45,697 bases of DNA from contig CAMORS010000014.1 in NCBI GenBank assembly GCA_946624005.1, positions 1 to 45,697 on the forward strand. Reading direction: 5' to 3'. The notes below the pieces were generated by a model. It saw only the letters and a list, made by a program, of their open reading frames with translations, was not told the DNA's origin and ran no database searches. Shown here one piece after another: positions 15,482 to 24,769 of this stretch (the first letter of the stretch is position 1; each line of letters starts with the position of its first letter). This DNA comes from an uncultured Prevotella sp. Lineage in GTDB: Bacteria; Bacteroidota; Bacteroidia; Bacteroidales; Bacteroidaceae. The translations under genes were made by a program, and so were the position numbers.

Positions 15482-16366
15482 ATGAATATCAGCAAACAAA
15501 CATTATGGCGTGAGATTCGCGACTATCTCGTCATTCTCATCGGCCTGTTCAGCTACACCATTGGCTGGACGCTTTTTCTCTTACCTAACAATATCTCGAC
15601 AGGCGGTGTGCCTGGTGTGTCATCTATTCTCTATTGGGCTTTCGAGACCCCTGTGCAAGTGACGTTCTTCGCCGTCAATGCCGTGCTGCTGTTGTTGGCA
15701 CTCAAGATATTAGGTTTCAAGTTCTGCATCAAGACCATCTATGGCGTGGTGATGCTCACCATCATCCTGTCGTTCTTCCAACCGCTCATCAAGGACACCC
15801 ACCTGTTGGCCGACCAGCCTTTCATGGCTGCCATCATCGGTGGCTGCTTCTGTGGCATCGGCATTGGCTTAGGGCTGGTGAGCAACGGTTCGTCGGGCGG
15901 AACAGACATCATCGCAGCCATCATCCACAAGTATCGCGACATTTCGCTCGGCCACCTCATCCTGATGGTCGACCTCATCGTCATCACCAGTTCGTATGTT
16001 GTGCTGAGAGACTGGAACCAGGTGCTCTATGGTTATGTGGTGCTCTTCGTTTCGTCGTATGTCGTCGACCAAGTGGTTAATGCCATGCGTCAGAGTGTAC
16101 AGTTCTTTATCATCTCTGAGAAGCACGAAGAAATAGCTCGCGCCATTGTTTCAGAGCGCCACCGCGGCTGTACCGTCATCGACGGCAAGGGCTTCTATAC
16201 CGGCCACGAACAGAAAATCCTGTTTGTGCTGGCCAAGAAACGCGAGAGCGGCATGATCTTCCAGCTTATCAACGACATCGACCCGGGTGCTTTCGTCACA
16301 CAGAGTGCCGTCATCGGTGTCTATGGCCAGGGCTTCGACCACATGAAGGTGAGACATAAAAAGTAA
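15482..16366 (+). CDS. YitT-family membrane protein
   Basis: The protein is 294 residues. Five to six hydrophobic segments fill residues 15-205 (for example YLVILIGLFSYTIGWTLFLL and MAAIIGGCFCGIGIGLGLV), with the GSSGGTDIIA motif typical of the YitT membrane domain. The C-terminal part, about residues 208-290, is the soluble DUF2179 domain (GCTVIDGKGFYTGHEQKILFV). The family is widespread in bacteria, sits in the cytoplasmic membrane and has no firmly assigned substrate. The gene follows the sirtuin gene through the octanucleotide array and probably shares its transcript; the OPT transporter follows 26 nt later. Confidence 0.88.
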   Translation: MNISKQTLWREIRDYLVILIGLFSYTIGWTLFLLPNNISTGGVPGVSSILYWAFETPVQVTFFAVNAVLLLLALKILGFKFCIKTIYGVVMLTIILSFFQPLIKDTHLLADQPFMAAIIGGCFCGIGIGLGLVSNGSSGGTDIIAAIIHKYRDISLGHLILMVDLIVITSSYVVLRDWNQVLYGYVVLFVSSYVVDQVVNAMRQSVQFFIISEKHEEIARAIVSERHRGCTVIDGKGFYTGHEQKILFVLAKKRESGMIFQLINDIDPGAFVTQSAVIGVYGQGFDHMKVRHKK

Positions 16367-16392
16367 TTTCTCAAGTAGTCAACTTAAAGAAT

Positions 16393-18378
16393 ATGAAAGA
16401 AAACGAAAACATCCAGCTTCCCGAAAATGCGTTTCGAGAACTCCACGAAGGAGAACAATACGAACCGGTGATGTCGCCCCATCAGGCATATCCCGAAGTG
16501 AATGGCTGGTCGGTGACATGGGGTATCCTCATGGCCGTCCTCTTCTCGGCTGCTGCCGCCTATCTCGGACTGAAGGTGGGGCAGGTGTTCGAAGCTGCCA
16601 TCCCCATTGCTATCATTGCTGTAGGCGTATCCACGGCCGCCAAGCGCAAGCGCGCCCTTGGCGAGAACGTCATCATCCAGTCGATAGGTGCCTGCTCGGG
16701 TGTCATCGTGGCTGGAGCCATCTTCACCCTTCCTGCCATCTATATCCTGCAGGCAAAATATCCCGACATGACGGTGTCGTTCATGAAGGTGTTCCTCAGT
16801 TCGCTCTTGGGTGGTATCATCGGCATCTTGTTCCTCATCCCCTTCCGCAAATACTTCGTCAGCGATATGCATGGCAAGTATCCATTCCCGGAGGCCACTG
16901 CCACGACGCAGGTGCTCGTGAGCGGAGCCAAAGGTGGTTCGCAGGCCAAGCCGTTGCTCTTCGCCGGCCTTGTGGGCGGACTTTACGACTTCATCGTTGC
17001 CACCTTCGGTTGGTGGAACGAGAACTTCACTACCCGTGTCATCGGATGGGGCGAACTGTTGGCCGACAAGGCCAAGCTGGTGTTCAAGGTGAATACCGGA
17101 GCCGCCGTCTTGGGTCTTGGTTACATCATCGGCTTCAAGTATGCCCTCATCATCTGTCTGGGTTCGCTCTCCGTATGGTGGATCATCGTGCCAGGCCTGG
17201 CACTGGTTTTCCCCGACACCGTGCTCAGCCAGTGGGATCCGTCTATCACGACAGCCGTCGGTGACATGAGCCCGGAGGCCATCTTCAAGGCTTATGGTAA
17301 GTCTATCGGTATCGGAGGCATCGCCATGGCTGGTATCATCGGTATCATCAAGAGCTGGGGCATCATCAAGAGTGCCGTCGGCCTGGCAGCCCAGGAGATG
17401 AAGGGAGGCAAGACCGTCGACAAGGAGCAGTTGCGCACACAGCGCGACATCTCGTTCAAGATTATTGCCATAGGCTCCATCATCACCATCATCCTGACGT
17501 TCCTTTTCTTCTATTTTGATGTGATGGAGGGCAACATCGTTCATGCCCTCGTTGCCATCCTGCTTGTCACCGTCATTGCGTTCCTCTTCACCACGGTGGC
17601 AGCCAACGCCATCGCCATCGTGGGTTCCAATCCTGTCAGCGGCATGACACTGATGACGCTCATCCTGGCCTCCGTTGTGATGGTGGCTGTAGGATTGAAT
17701 GGCCCTGGTGGCATGCTGGCCGCGCTGATCATGGGTGGTGTGGTATGTACGGCTCTTTCCATGGCTGGCGGGTTTATCACCGACCTGAAGATTGGTTATT
17801 GGCTCGGCACGACACCGGCCAAGCAGCAGACGTGGAAGTTCCTCGGCACGCTGGTTTCTGCCGCTACCGTGGGCGGTGTGATGATTATCCTGAACAAGAC
17901 CTACGGTTTCACCAGCGGTCAGCTGGCAGCACCTCAAGCCAACGCTATGGCTGCCGTCATCGAGCCACTGATGAACGGTGTGGGCGCCCCGTGGCTGCTT
18001 TATGGCATCGGTGCCGTTCTCTCTGTCGTGCTGACATGGTGTAAGGTTCCGGCTTTGCCTTTCGCCTTGGGTATGTTCATTCCCTTAGAGCTGAATATCC
18101 CTCTGCTGGTGGGTGGCGCCGTCCATTCGTTTGTCACCACGCGCTCGAAGAATGCCGACGTCAACAAAGACCGTGGAGAGAAGGGAACGCTCATTGCCTC
18201 TGGCTTTATCGCTGGTGGAGCCCTGATGGGCGTCGTGAGTGCGCTGTTGCGCTTCGGTGGCATCAACCTCATCAACGAGTCGTGGCTTGCCAACCCGCTC
18301 TCGGAGGTTTGCTCCCTCGCAGCCTACATCCTGCTCATCCTCTACTTTGTCAAGGCTACGCAGACGAAGAAGGGATAG
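16393..18378 (+). CDS. OPT-family oligopeptide transporter
   Basis: The 661-residue protein is nearly all transmembrane segments (about 14-16), beginning at VTWGILMAVLFSAAAAYLGLKVGQVFEAAIP, typical of the bacterial OPT family. Other marks are ALGENVIIQSIGACSG, GKYPFPEATATTQVL and LPFALGMFIPLELNIPLL. Family members import small peptides or peptide-metal chelates with protons across the cytoplasmic membrane; the substrate here cannot be told from sequence. It ends 21 nt before a strong bidirectional terminator. A 517-residue open frame on the opposite strand is a codon-bias shadow. Confidence 0.92.
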   Translation: MKENENIQLPENAFRELHEGEQYEPVMSPHQAYPEVNGWSVTWGILMAVLFSAAAAYLGLKVGQVFEAAIPIAIIAVGVSTAAKRKRALGENVIIQSIGACSGVIVAGAIFTLPAIYILQAKYPDMTVSFMKVFLSSLLGGIIGILFLIPFRKYFVSDMHGKYPFPEATATTQVLVSGAKGGSQAKPLLFAGLVGGLYDFIVATFGWWNENFTTRVIGWGELLADKAKLVFKVNTGAAVLGLGYIIGFKYALIICLGSLSVWWIIVPGLALVFPDTVLSQWDPSITTAVGDMSPEAIFKAYGKSIGIGGIAMAGIIGIIKSWGIIKSAVGLAAQEMKGGKTVDKEQLRTQRDISFKIIAIGSIITIILTFLFFYFDVMEGNIVHALVAILLVTVIAFLFTTVAANAIAIVGSNPVSGMTLMTLILASVVMVAVGLNGPGGMLAALIMGGVVCTALSMAGGFITDLKIGYWLGTTPAKQQTWKFLGTLVSAATVGGVMIILNKTYGFTSGQLAAPQANAMAAVIEPLMNGVGAPWLLYGIGAVLSVVLTWCKVPALPFALGMFIPLELNIPLLVGGAVHSFVTTRSKNADVNKDRGEKGTLIASGFIAGGALMGVVSALLRFGGINLINESWLANPLSEVCSLAAYILLILYFVKATQTKKG

Positions 18379-18399
18379 TATAGCGATACCGCTACAACG

Positions 18400-18432
18400 A
18401 AAAAGGCCGCACTTCACAGTGCAGCCTTTTTT
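18400..18432. terminator. Bidirectional intrinsic terminator
   Basis: AAAAAGGCCGCACT, loop TCAC, then AGTGCAGCCTTTTTT: a strong GC hairpin with A and T tracts on both sides. It ends the OPT transcript rightward and can end leftward transcripts, including the candidate small RNA from the promoter at 18511-18542. Confidence 0.85.
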
Positions 18433-18505
18433 GGTTCAATTGAACAATACTCTTTGCCTTAAAATCATAAAAATAAGAAGACAATTTGTACGGGATGAAT
18501 ATTTC
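18400..18505 (-). ncRNA. Candidate small RNA of about 100 nt
   Basis: A full leftward promoter (plus 18511-18542) would start a transcript near 18505 that ends at the terminator at 18400-18432. No ORF of note lies within. This may be an independent small RNA or a 3'-end product of the HhH gene mRNA. No known RNA family is recognised. Confidence 0.4.
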
Positions 18506-18510
18506 GCTTG

Positions 18511-18542
18511 CAAAGGTAAATAATCTTTACTTAATATCCAAA
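18511..18542 (-). promoter_or_regulatory. Leftward promoter in a convergent gene gap
   Basis: On the minus strand TTTG (plus 18539-18542), a 20-nt spacer and TACCTTTG (plus 18511-18518) match the consensus exactly. It lies 20 nt beyond the stop of the HhH gene and has no protein gene ahead of it before the terminator. Confidence 0.6.
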
Positions 18543-18562
18543 TGTTTTAAAGATTTTTAGCG

Positions 18563-20554
18563 TTAAATTTTCCATCTGATTTGCAGAAGCAGGTCGCAAA
18601 TGGATGAACTTTGGATGAGCTGATAGCCTGTTCCGATGGTGGAGCGGTCGAAGTAGTCGGTGACGCCAATCTTGGCGTTGAGCGTCAGCCGACTGCCCAC
18701 TTGTTGCCGCAGCATGACCATATAGCGCAGGCCATTACCATAGTAGGCCGGCATAGAGAAGTCGTAGCGCAGACTGCGTTCGTAACTGTAGATGCGGCTG
18801 TCGTAGTCGTCGGTATCAAACAAGGCAATGCTGCCAGTGAGGCGTGTCGAAGGTAGCGCATTCCACGATGCTTGTTGGCTGAGCATCCACCCGCGACTCT
18901 TCTCTCTGAACGACGTCTGTGCCAGATCGAGCTGTGTACGGAGGTCGAGCGCGTCTGTTTGGTAAGAGGCTGCGATGCGTGCCCTATGCTCCGTACGCCA
19001 TAGCAGCTGGGTATGGCTTTCGTCGTCGCGTTGCCGACGGCGCATCCGGTAGTGGGCTGAAAACAGCCAGTTGCGGCGTAATGCGTAGGTGAGCTTGGTG
19101 TAGAAGTCGTAGGCATGCGACGACCGGCTCGTCTGGTATTTCGCCCACGGGTGGTAGGCCACGTCGGCAAATCCCTCGATGTTGAAGCGTCGCGAAGGCC
19201 GCCAGCTTGCACCAGCATAGAGTCCGCTCTCGTTCTGTACGGCTCCACCGTCGCTGAAGCTGTTGCCCAAGATGGTTGTGTACTTCATGCCGTAGAATCG
19301 TTGCAAGAGCATGAGGCTGAAGCTGTTGTTTACTTGCCATGAGAGTCGGTTGATGGTAGCGATGGCCTTACTGTCGCCTGTTGCCGTCTCGCCATGTAGG
19401 GTAAGAGGACCCAGCAGCAGGCCGTAGTGGATGCCAGCGTTCCAGAAATCGCGTCCGTAGGCCTGAAAGCGCCGGTAGAGCGTCTTGGTGTTGGGGTGGA
19501 GGTCGCGGTCGAACCGTGTATAGGTGGCTGTGGCCCCAATATAATAATAAGTACGCGCGTGCGTAACATTTACTCCTGCTGCCAGTTGTTCAGAGTTGTT
19601 CTTCTTGTCCATCTCGCTCTGCGTGCGGTGGTAGCCCGATGTCACGATGGTGGCCATCGAGCCGTCGTCGTTGAGCGTGGCATCGATGTCGCGGTAAGAA
19701 AGGAAGGCCGAGAGGTCTGTCTGTTTGTCGATGCTCACCGTGGCCGCCACGCCTTGCAGGTAGTTGGCAGCCGACCTTGACGAGTGTTGCCTGATGTTGC
19801 TGCGGGCAGCCCCCATCGAGTTGACGGCCCATGTCTTGCCTAAAAGCAGGTTGTTGTTCACCACGAGACCCATGCCGAAGCTGGCTCGGTAGCGTCCTAA
19901 GACGATGGTCTTGAACCGTCCGATGTCGTTCATCACAGCGTAGAACGAGTAGAAGTCGTAGCCCATCTTGTTCTTGTTGGCGAAGAAGGGCTCGCCGGCA
20001 TCCTGTGCACCCACCAGTCCCACTTTGAAACGTTGTCCGTAGCTGAAGCTGTAGCGCAGGTCGTGTCGGTAGGGATAGCCTAAGTAGCCTTCGTCGTCGC
20101 CTTTCCGCTTATAGAATGGGATGCGTGCCGTTGCCATGAGTTCGTGTCGTCCATATTTCAGGATGTTGCTCGCAGAGGGGAAACTGCGCTGCGTGGGCTG
20201 TTCGGATTGGATATTGACAAAATACATGAGCAACTGCCGTTTGGTGAAGTCGAGCTGGCCAATCATGGCCAGTTCGCCCAGGCTCTTCATGGGTCCGTGT
20301 CGGTCGATGTATTCGCAGATGGCTTCGACGTCTTCGCTGGCCAAGAAGGGCAACTGTTGCCATTGCTCGCGCGTGGCGGTGTTCACATCGAGAGGGTGCT
20401 GCTCCAGGTCGCAGAGCAGGTCGAAGGCTTGCTCATAGGCAGCTATCTGCTCGTCATCGTCGGCCAGCTGTTCGAGCATCGGCAGCCAGTCTTGTGCCAA
20501 CGCATGGGCTGCCGAGAGGAACAGCAGGAAGAAGAGGATGATGTTCTTTTTCAT
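18563..20554 (-). CDS. Helix-hairpin-helix domain protein with predicted outer-membrane barrel
   Basis: The 663-residue protein has a signal peptide (MKKNIILFFLLFLSAAHALAQ). An N-terminal HhH module related to ComEA (about 40-115) contains HPLDVNTATREQWQQLPFLA and KSLGELAMIGQLD. From about residue 140 to the end it shows alternating aromatic strands (RYSFSYGQRFKVGLVG, WLFSAHYRMRRRQR, LTGSIALFDTDDYD) typical of an outer-membrane beta barrel, ending in LLLQIRWKI with a near-terminal aromatic. Such HhH-plus-barrel proteins are common in Bacteroidota and of unknown function; ComEA-like DNA contact in the periplasm is speculative. It is last in the aroQ, O-methyltransferase, HhH series. Confidence 0.8.
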   Translation of the reverse strand: MKKNIILFFLLFLSAAHALAQDWLPMLEQLADDDEQIAAYEQAFDLLCDLEQHPLDVNTATREQWQQLPFLASEDVEAICEYIDRHGPMKSLGELAMIGQLDFTKRQLLMYFVNIQSEQPTQRSFPSASNILKYGRHELMATARIPFYKRKGDDEGYLGYPYRHDLRYSFSYGQRFKVGLVGAQDAGEPFFANKNKMGYDFYSFYAVMNDIGRFKTIVLGRYRASFGMGLVVNNNLLLGKTWAVNSMGAARSNIRQHSSRSAANYLQGVAATVSIDKQTDLSAFLSYRDIDATLNDDGSMATIVTSGYHRTQSEMDKKNNSEQLAAGVNVTHARTYYYIGATATYTRFDRDLHPNTKTLYRRFQAYGRDFWNAGIHYGLLLGPLTLHGETATGDSKAIATINRLSWQVNNSFSLMLLQRFYGMKYTTILGNSFSDGGAVQNESGLYAGASWRPSRRFNIEGFADVAYHPWAKYQTSRSSHAYDFYTKLTYALRRNWLFSAHYRMRRRQRDDESHTQLLWRTEHRARIAASYQTDALDLRTQLDLAQTSFREKSRGWMLSQQASWNALPSTRLTGSIALFDTDDYDSRIYSYERSLRYDFSMPAYYGNGLRYMVMLRQQVGSRLTLNAKIGVTDYFDRSTIGTGYQLIQSSSICDLLLQIRWKI

Positions 20555-20584
20555 GGTTTTCGTTTTGTTTGTTCTCCCGATATT

Positions 20585-21241
20585 TCATTTATCCTTTTTT
20601 CTGATGATGGTGAGGCCGTCGCGCAGGGGCAGGATTACGCGCTCCACCCTTGGATCGTTGGCCACAAAATCGTTGAAGTGCTCGATGCCCAAGGTCTGGC
20701 GGTCGGCAGGCCGTGCTTCTTCCAGCACGTGGCCGTCCCACAGCGTATTGTCGGCCAGTATGAAACCACCCGGTCTGACGATGCCGAGTGCCATCTCATA
20801 GGCTTCGAGATAGGTACGCTTGTCGCCGTCGAGGAAAACCATGTCGAACGTGATGCCTAATTTGGGAGCCTCAACGATGGCATCGCCGATGGTGAACACG
20901 ATCTTGTCGGCCACCTCGCTCCCCTCTATCCACGGTCGGGTGAAGGGTTCCAGCTCGTCGTTGATCTCGTAGGTGAAGAGGTGCCCGCCGTCTTCCAGTC
21001 CCTCTGCCATGCTGATGGCGCTATAACCGCTGAATGTTCCCACTTCGAGGATGTTCTTCGGCCTTATCATGTGTACCAACATCTTGAGCAGCCGTCCCTG
21101 CAGGTGGCCACTGGCCATGCGTCCGCGCAGCAAGTGGATGTTGGTGGCGCGGTACAGACGGTACAGATAGTCGCCCTCGGAGTCGATATGCTGTAGTATA
21201 TAGTCAGTCTCCCGCTCTGTTGTTTCGTTCATCATTGGCAA
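20585..21241 (-). CDS. SAM-dependent O-methyltransferase
   Basis: The 218-residue protein is of the class I methyltransferase_3 (catechol or caffeoyl-CoA O-methyltransferase-like) family. The SAM site is ILEVGTFSGYSAISMAEGL (about 60-78), followed by TYEIND, IGDAI, and the metal/substrate segment FLDGDKRTYLEAYEMAL (about 134-150), then GGFILADNTLWDG. It acts in the cytoplasm on an unknown small hydroxylated substrate. Starts at 21241, 21235 or 21232 are possible; all overlap the 3' end of aroQ by about 30-38 nt, so coupled translation is likely. Confidence 0.9.
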   Translation of the reverse strand: MPMMNETTERETDYILQHIDSEGDYLYRLYRATNIHLLRGRMASGHLQGRLLKMLVHMIRPKNILEVGTFSGYSAISMAEGLEDGGHLFTYEINDELEPFTRPWIEGSEVADKIVFTIGDAIVEAPKLGITFDMVFLDGDKRTYLEAYEMALGIVRPGGFILADNTLWDGHVLEEARPADRQTLGIEHFNDFVANDPRVERVILPLRDGLTIIRKKDK

Positions 21242-21674
21242 GGCTTATCGGATGGTCAGAATCTATGAGTGCCTCAATGGCCAGCCGGTAGCCTTCGAGG
21301 CCGAAACCGGCGATGATGCCACGGCAGACAGCGGTGAGGAGCGACTGGTGGCGGAAGAGTTCGCGCTGGTGGATGTTGCTGATGTGCACCTCGACGACAG
21401 GCGACGTGATGCTGCTGATGCAGTCGCGCAGAGCCACGCTTGTATGGGTATAGCCCCCAGCGTTGAGAACGATGCCGTCGACGGAGAATCCATCGCTCTG
21501 TAGTCTGTCGATGAGCTCCCCTTCGATGTTCGACTGGAAGTAGCTGATATCCACCTGCGGGTATTGCTGTCGCAACAACTCGAGGTAGTCTTCAAAGCGA
21601 ACAGAGCCGTATATCTCTGGTTCGCGTCGGCCCAACAGGTTGAGGTTGGGACCGTTGATGATGAGTATCTTCAT
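21204..21674 (-). CDS. aroQ: Type II 3-dehydroquinate dehydratase
   Basis: The 156-residue protein has the full type II dehydroquinase pattern: MKILIINGPNLNLLGRREP, catalytic Tyr22 in EIYGS, FQSNIEGELID, NAGGYTHTSVALRD, and VHISNIHQRELFR with the catalytic His. It dehydrates 3-dehydroquinate to 3-dehydroshikimate in the shikimate pathway. It heads a minus-strand unit with the O-methyltransferase, whose start lies within its 3' end. A -7 box TAAATTTG (plus 21698-21705) lies upstream without a good -33 box. The tail after residue 140 (SDHPISLANDERNNRAGD) is slightly longer than usual. Confidence 0.95.
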   Translation of the reverse strand: MKILIINGPNLNLLGRREPEIYGSVRFEDYLELLRQQYPQVDISYFQSNIEGELIDRLQSDGFSVDGIVLNAGGYTHTSVALRDCISSITSPVVEVHISNIHQRELFRHQSLLTAVCRGIIAGFGLEGYRLAIEALIDSDHPISLANDERNNRAGD

Positions 21675-21748
21675 GCTAAAGTAGTGTAAAAACGCTGCAA
21701 ATTTAATGAATATTCATCAAATAATGGTGGTTTCTCGGATAAAATGTA

Positions 21749-21756
21749 TAACTTTG
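21749..21756 (+). promoter_or_regulatory. -7 box ahead of the recombinase gene
   Basis: TAACTTTG matches the Bacteroidota -7 consensus in the divergent aroQ-xerD gap. No good -33 TTTG stands at the usual distance. A start near 21762 would leave only a few nt before the ATG at 21767, which favours the alternative ATG at 21782. Confidence 0.45.
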
Positions 21757-21766
21757 CGCCGATTTC

Positions 21767-22720
21767 ATGCGATACGACCGAATGGAAAGTCCATCTGTAC
21801 ACCCTCTCAACGCTCAGAACAGGGCATTGCTCAGAGCCTATGAACGCTACCTGAAGCTGGAGCGCAACTTCACGCACAACACGCTGGAGGCCTACTCGCG
21901 CGATGTGCAGAAGCTGTTGAGCTACCTTGAGACAGAGCAGACAATAGCCGAGGAAGTGACCATCGACCAGCTGCACCATTTCGTTGCTAAGCTGCACGAA
22001 ATAGGTATCGCCCCACGCTCGCAGGCCCGCATTCTCAGTGGTGTGCGCTCGTTCTATCGCTTCATGCATCTCGACGGACGTATCAAAGACGATCCTACGG
22101 AACTGCTCGAGTCGCCCTTCATCGGTGACCATCTGCCCGAGGTGCTCTCTACCGACGAGGTGGACCAGCTGGAGGCGGCCATCGACCTCTCTAAGTGGGA
22201 AGGCCACCGCAACCGAGCCATCATCGAGGTGCTCTTCTCCTGCGGACTGCGTGTCAGCGAACTGGTCAACCTGAAGTTGTCGTGTCTCTACATCGACGAA
22301 GAGTTTCTCCGCATCGAGGGGAAAGGACGGAAGGAGCGTCTCGTGCCATTGTCGCCCAAGGCCATCAAAGAGCTGCAGCTCTGGTTCGACGACCGTCGGC
22401 AGATGAACATCAAGGCTGGCGAGGAAGACTATGTGTTTCTCAATCGTCGAGGCAGCCACCTGACGCGCACCATGATACTGATCATCATCAAGCGGTTGGC
22501 AGAGGAAGTTGGCATAAAAAAGAACATCAGCCCTCACACCTTGCGCCACTCCTTTGCCACCGCTCTCTTAGAAGGCGGAGCCGACCTCAGGGCCATTCAG
22601 TCCATGCTGGGTCATGAGAGCATTGCCACTACGGAGATATACACCCATATCGACACCCATACCCTGCGCGAGGAGATACTCAACCACCACCCGCGCAATA
22701 TCATCGAAAAAAACAACTAA
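21767..22720 (+). CDS. xerD: Tyrosine recombinase, XerD type
   Basis: The 317-residue protein has an N-terminal SAM-like core-binding domain (about 18-105) and a C-terminal catalytic domain with all tyrosine recombinase residues: Arg162 in GLRVSEL, Lys186 in GKGRKERLVP, His257 and Arg260 in HTLRHSFAT, His283 in LGHESIATTEIYTH, and Tyr292. Length and the RHSFAT/GH..IATTEIYTH pattern fit the chromosomal XerC/XerD type that resolves chromosome dimers at dif, rather than an element integrase; no attachment site or mobile cargo is seen nearby. The ATG at 21782 is an alternative start. Confidence 0.9.
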   Translation: MRYDRMESPSVHPLNAQNRALLRAYERYLKLERNFTHNTLEAYSRDVQKLLSYLETEQTIAEEVTIDQLHHFVAKLHEIGIAPRSQARILSGVRSFYRFMHLDGRIKDDPTELLESPFIGDHLPEVLSTDEVDQLEAAIDLSKWEGHRNRAIIEVLFSCGLRVSELVNLKLSCLYIDEEFLRIEGKGRKERLVPLSPKAIKELQLWFDDRRQMNIKAGEEDYVFLNRRGSHLTRTMILIIIKRLAEEVGIKKNISPHTLRHSFATALLEGGADLRAIQSMLGHESIATTEIYTHIDTHTLREEILNHHPRNIIEKNN

Positions 22721-22725
22721 GAAGA

Positions 22726-24753
22726 ATGAAAACCCACAACTCGGTCCACAGTCAGATGTGGCGCGGCCTGCTCGCGTCAACAGTGCTGTTGATTCTCTTT
22801 GCCTCATGTGCTCGCATGGGAAATCCCGACGGTGGGTGGTACGACGAGGAACCACCACGCATCATCGGCTGCCAGCCAGAAGACAAAGCCACCAACGTCA
22901 AGACGCAGCGCATGGCCATTTACTTCAACGAGTATATCAAGATTGATAATCCCACCGAAAATGTCGTCGTGTCGCCACCGCAGATGGAGATGCCCGAGAT
23001 AAAAGGGGCGGGTAAGAAGATTCTCATCCAGCTGCTCGACTCGCTGAAGGAGAACACCACCTACACCATCGACTTCAGCAACGCCATCACCGACAACAAC
23101 GAAGACAACCCTTTGGGCAACTTCACCTATTCGTTCTCCACGAGCGACCATATCGACACGCTCGAGGTGGCCGGCTATGTGCTCAATGCTGAGAACCTGG
23201 AACCCATCAAGGGCATCCAGGTGGGACTCTATGCCAATCTGGCCGACTCGGCCCTTTACAGCGAGCCCATGCTGCGCAACAGCCGTACCGACGACCGTGG
23301 ACATTTCGTCGTGAAGGGTATTGCGCCTGGTAGCTACCGTGTGTTTGCCCTGCAGGATATGGACGGCAACTACCAGCTCAGCCAGCGAGGAGAACAAGTG
23401 GCTTTCGACCACGAAATCATCGTGCCTTCTTTCAAACCTGACATCCGACAGGACACCATCTGGCGCGACTCGCTGCGCATCGACTCGCTCATCCGTGTGC
23501 CCTATACCCACTATCTGCCCGACGACATCGTGTTGCGCGCCTTCACACCACTGCAAAACGAGCGCTCGTTCCTGAAGGCCGAACGAAAGGAGGCCAACCG
23601 CTTTCAGCTGTTCTACACCTTTGGCGACAGCATACTGCCCCAGATTCGCGGACTGAACTTCGACGACACAAACGCCTTCGTTGTGGAAACGTCCGAACGA
23701 CGTGACACCATCACCTACTGGCTGCGCGACACAACGCTCGTCAATCAGGACACGCTCGACGTAGAGCTCACCTACAATACCTTTAACTATCCCGACCTCT
23801 CTGACGACTCCCTCGACGTTTCGTTCGCTTCGGCCGCCCTGCAGCATAGTGTCGTCACCGACACGCTGACCATCCTCTCGAAGCAACCCTACGAGAAACG
23901 CAAGAAGCAGTTGGAGAAGGAATTCAACGAATGGAAGAAGAAGCAAGACAAGCTGAAGAAGAAAGGGGAGCCCTACGACTCTGTCATGCCCCTGAATCCC
24001 TTGGACGTGCAGATGAAGATTCCATCGCCCTTCGCTCCTGACCAGAACGTCATCATCACCGTGCCGACACCCATCGAGGAACCCGACACCGCAATGTTCC
24101 ACCTCTATGCCAAGCACGACTCGCTCTGGTATGAGGCTCCCTTCGTGCTGCGGCCCTACGTCATGCCACACACCGACTATGTCGTGCCACGCACCTACGA
24201 GCTGGTGGGAGAATGGCGACCAGAGACGGAATATAGTCTGGAAATCGACTCAATGGCATTCCGCGACATCTACGGTACAGTCTCCGACCCCATCAAGAGA
24301 GGTTTCAAGGTGGCCAGCAACGACGAGTTCGGTTCGCTCTTCATGACCATCAACGGAATGAGTGGCACCAACATCGTCGTGCAACTCCTCAACGGCAGCG
24401 ACAACGTCATCAAAGAGGTGGCGACAAACAACGGCACGGCGGAGTTCTTCTACCTGAAAGCAGGAAAATACTATATGCGGCTCTTCGAAGACCGCAACGG
24501 CAACGGACGCTGGGACACGGGCGACTATCTCTTAGACGAGCAGCCTGAGACGGTCTGCTATTATCCCGAAGAGATAGAGTGTAAGGAGAAGTGGGACCTC
24601 AGCCTGACGTGGGACCCGCAGCGACGGCCTGCTTTCCGGCAGAAGCCTGATGCCATCACACAGCAGAAAGGCGAGAAGGAGAAAACCATCAAGCGGCGCA
24701 ACTTCGAACGGGCCAAGAAGCTCGGCATCGATTACGTGCGTGGAAAAATGTAG
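22726..24753 (+). CDS. Big_5 (Ig-like) lipoprotein
   Basis: The 675-residue protein has a lipoprotein signal ending LLILFASCARMGNPDGG. The first domain (about 42-145) is a bacterial Ig-like Big_5 module: PPRIIGCQPEDKATNV, IYFNEYIKI, LKENTTYTIDF. A carboxypeptidase-regulatory-like or prealbumin-like beta module (about 150-225, GYVLNAENLEPIKGIQVGLY) follows, then a long region with a Lys/Glu helix (KKQLEKEFNEWKKKQDKLK) and more beta domains. This is a common Bacteroidota surface or periplasmic lipoprotein of unknown role. It begins 5 nt after xerD and is followed 16 nt later by the DUF3109 gene. Confidence 0.82.
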   Translation: MKTHNSVHSQMWRGLLASTVLLILFASCARMGNPDGGWYDEEPPRIIGCQPEDKATNVKTQRMAIYFNEYIKIDNPTENVVVSPPQMEMPEIKGAGKKILIQLLDSLKENTTYTIDFSNAITDNNEDNPLGNFTYSFSTSDHIDTLEVAGYVLNAENLEPIKGIQVGLYANLADSALYSEPMLRNSRTDDRGHFVVKGIAPGSYRVFALQDMDGNYQLSQRGEQVAFDHEIIVPSFKPDIRQDTIWRDSLRIDSLIRVPYTHYLPDDIVLRAFTPLQNERSFLKAERKEANRFQLFYTFGDSILPQIRGLNFDDTNAFVVETSERRDTITYWLRDTTLVNQDTLDVELTYNTFNYPDLSDDSLDVSFASAALQHSVVTDTLTILSKQPYEKRKKQLEKEFNEWKKKQDKLKKKGEPYDSVMPLNPLDVQMKIPSPFAPDQNVIITVPTPIEEPDTAMFHLYAKHDSLWYEAPFVLRPYVMPHTDYVVPRTYELVGEWRPETEYSLEIDSMAFRDIYGTVSDPIKRGFKVASNDEFGSLFMTINGMSGTNIVVQLLNGSDNVIKEVATNNGTAEFFYLKAGKYYMRLFEDRNGNGRWDTGDYLLDEQPETVCYYPEEIECKEKWDLSLTWDPQRRPAFRQKPDAITQQKGEKEKTIKRRNFERAKKLGIDYVRGKM

Positions 24754-24769
24754 GATTGTACAGATAAAA

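Noticed and set aside
16384..17937. A 517-residue open frame on the minus strand opposite the OPT gene
   Set aside because: The plus-strand frame is a clear OPT transporter; the antisense frame is His/Asp/Glu-rich and arises from GC-rich codon bias.
21767..22720. Integrase of a mobile element
   Set aside because: Sequence pattern and context (housekeeping neighbours, no att repeats, no cargo) fit a chromosomal XerC/D-type recombinase.
22804..24171. A 455-residue minus-strand frame opposite the Big_5 lipoprotein
   Set aside because: Antisense shadow; the plus-strand lipoprotein has a signal peptide and domains.
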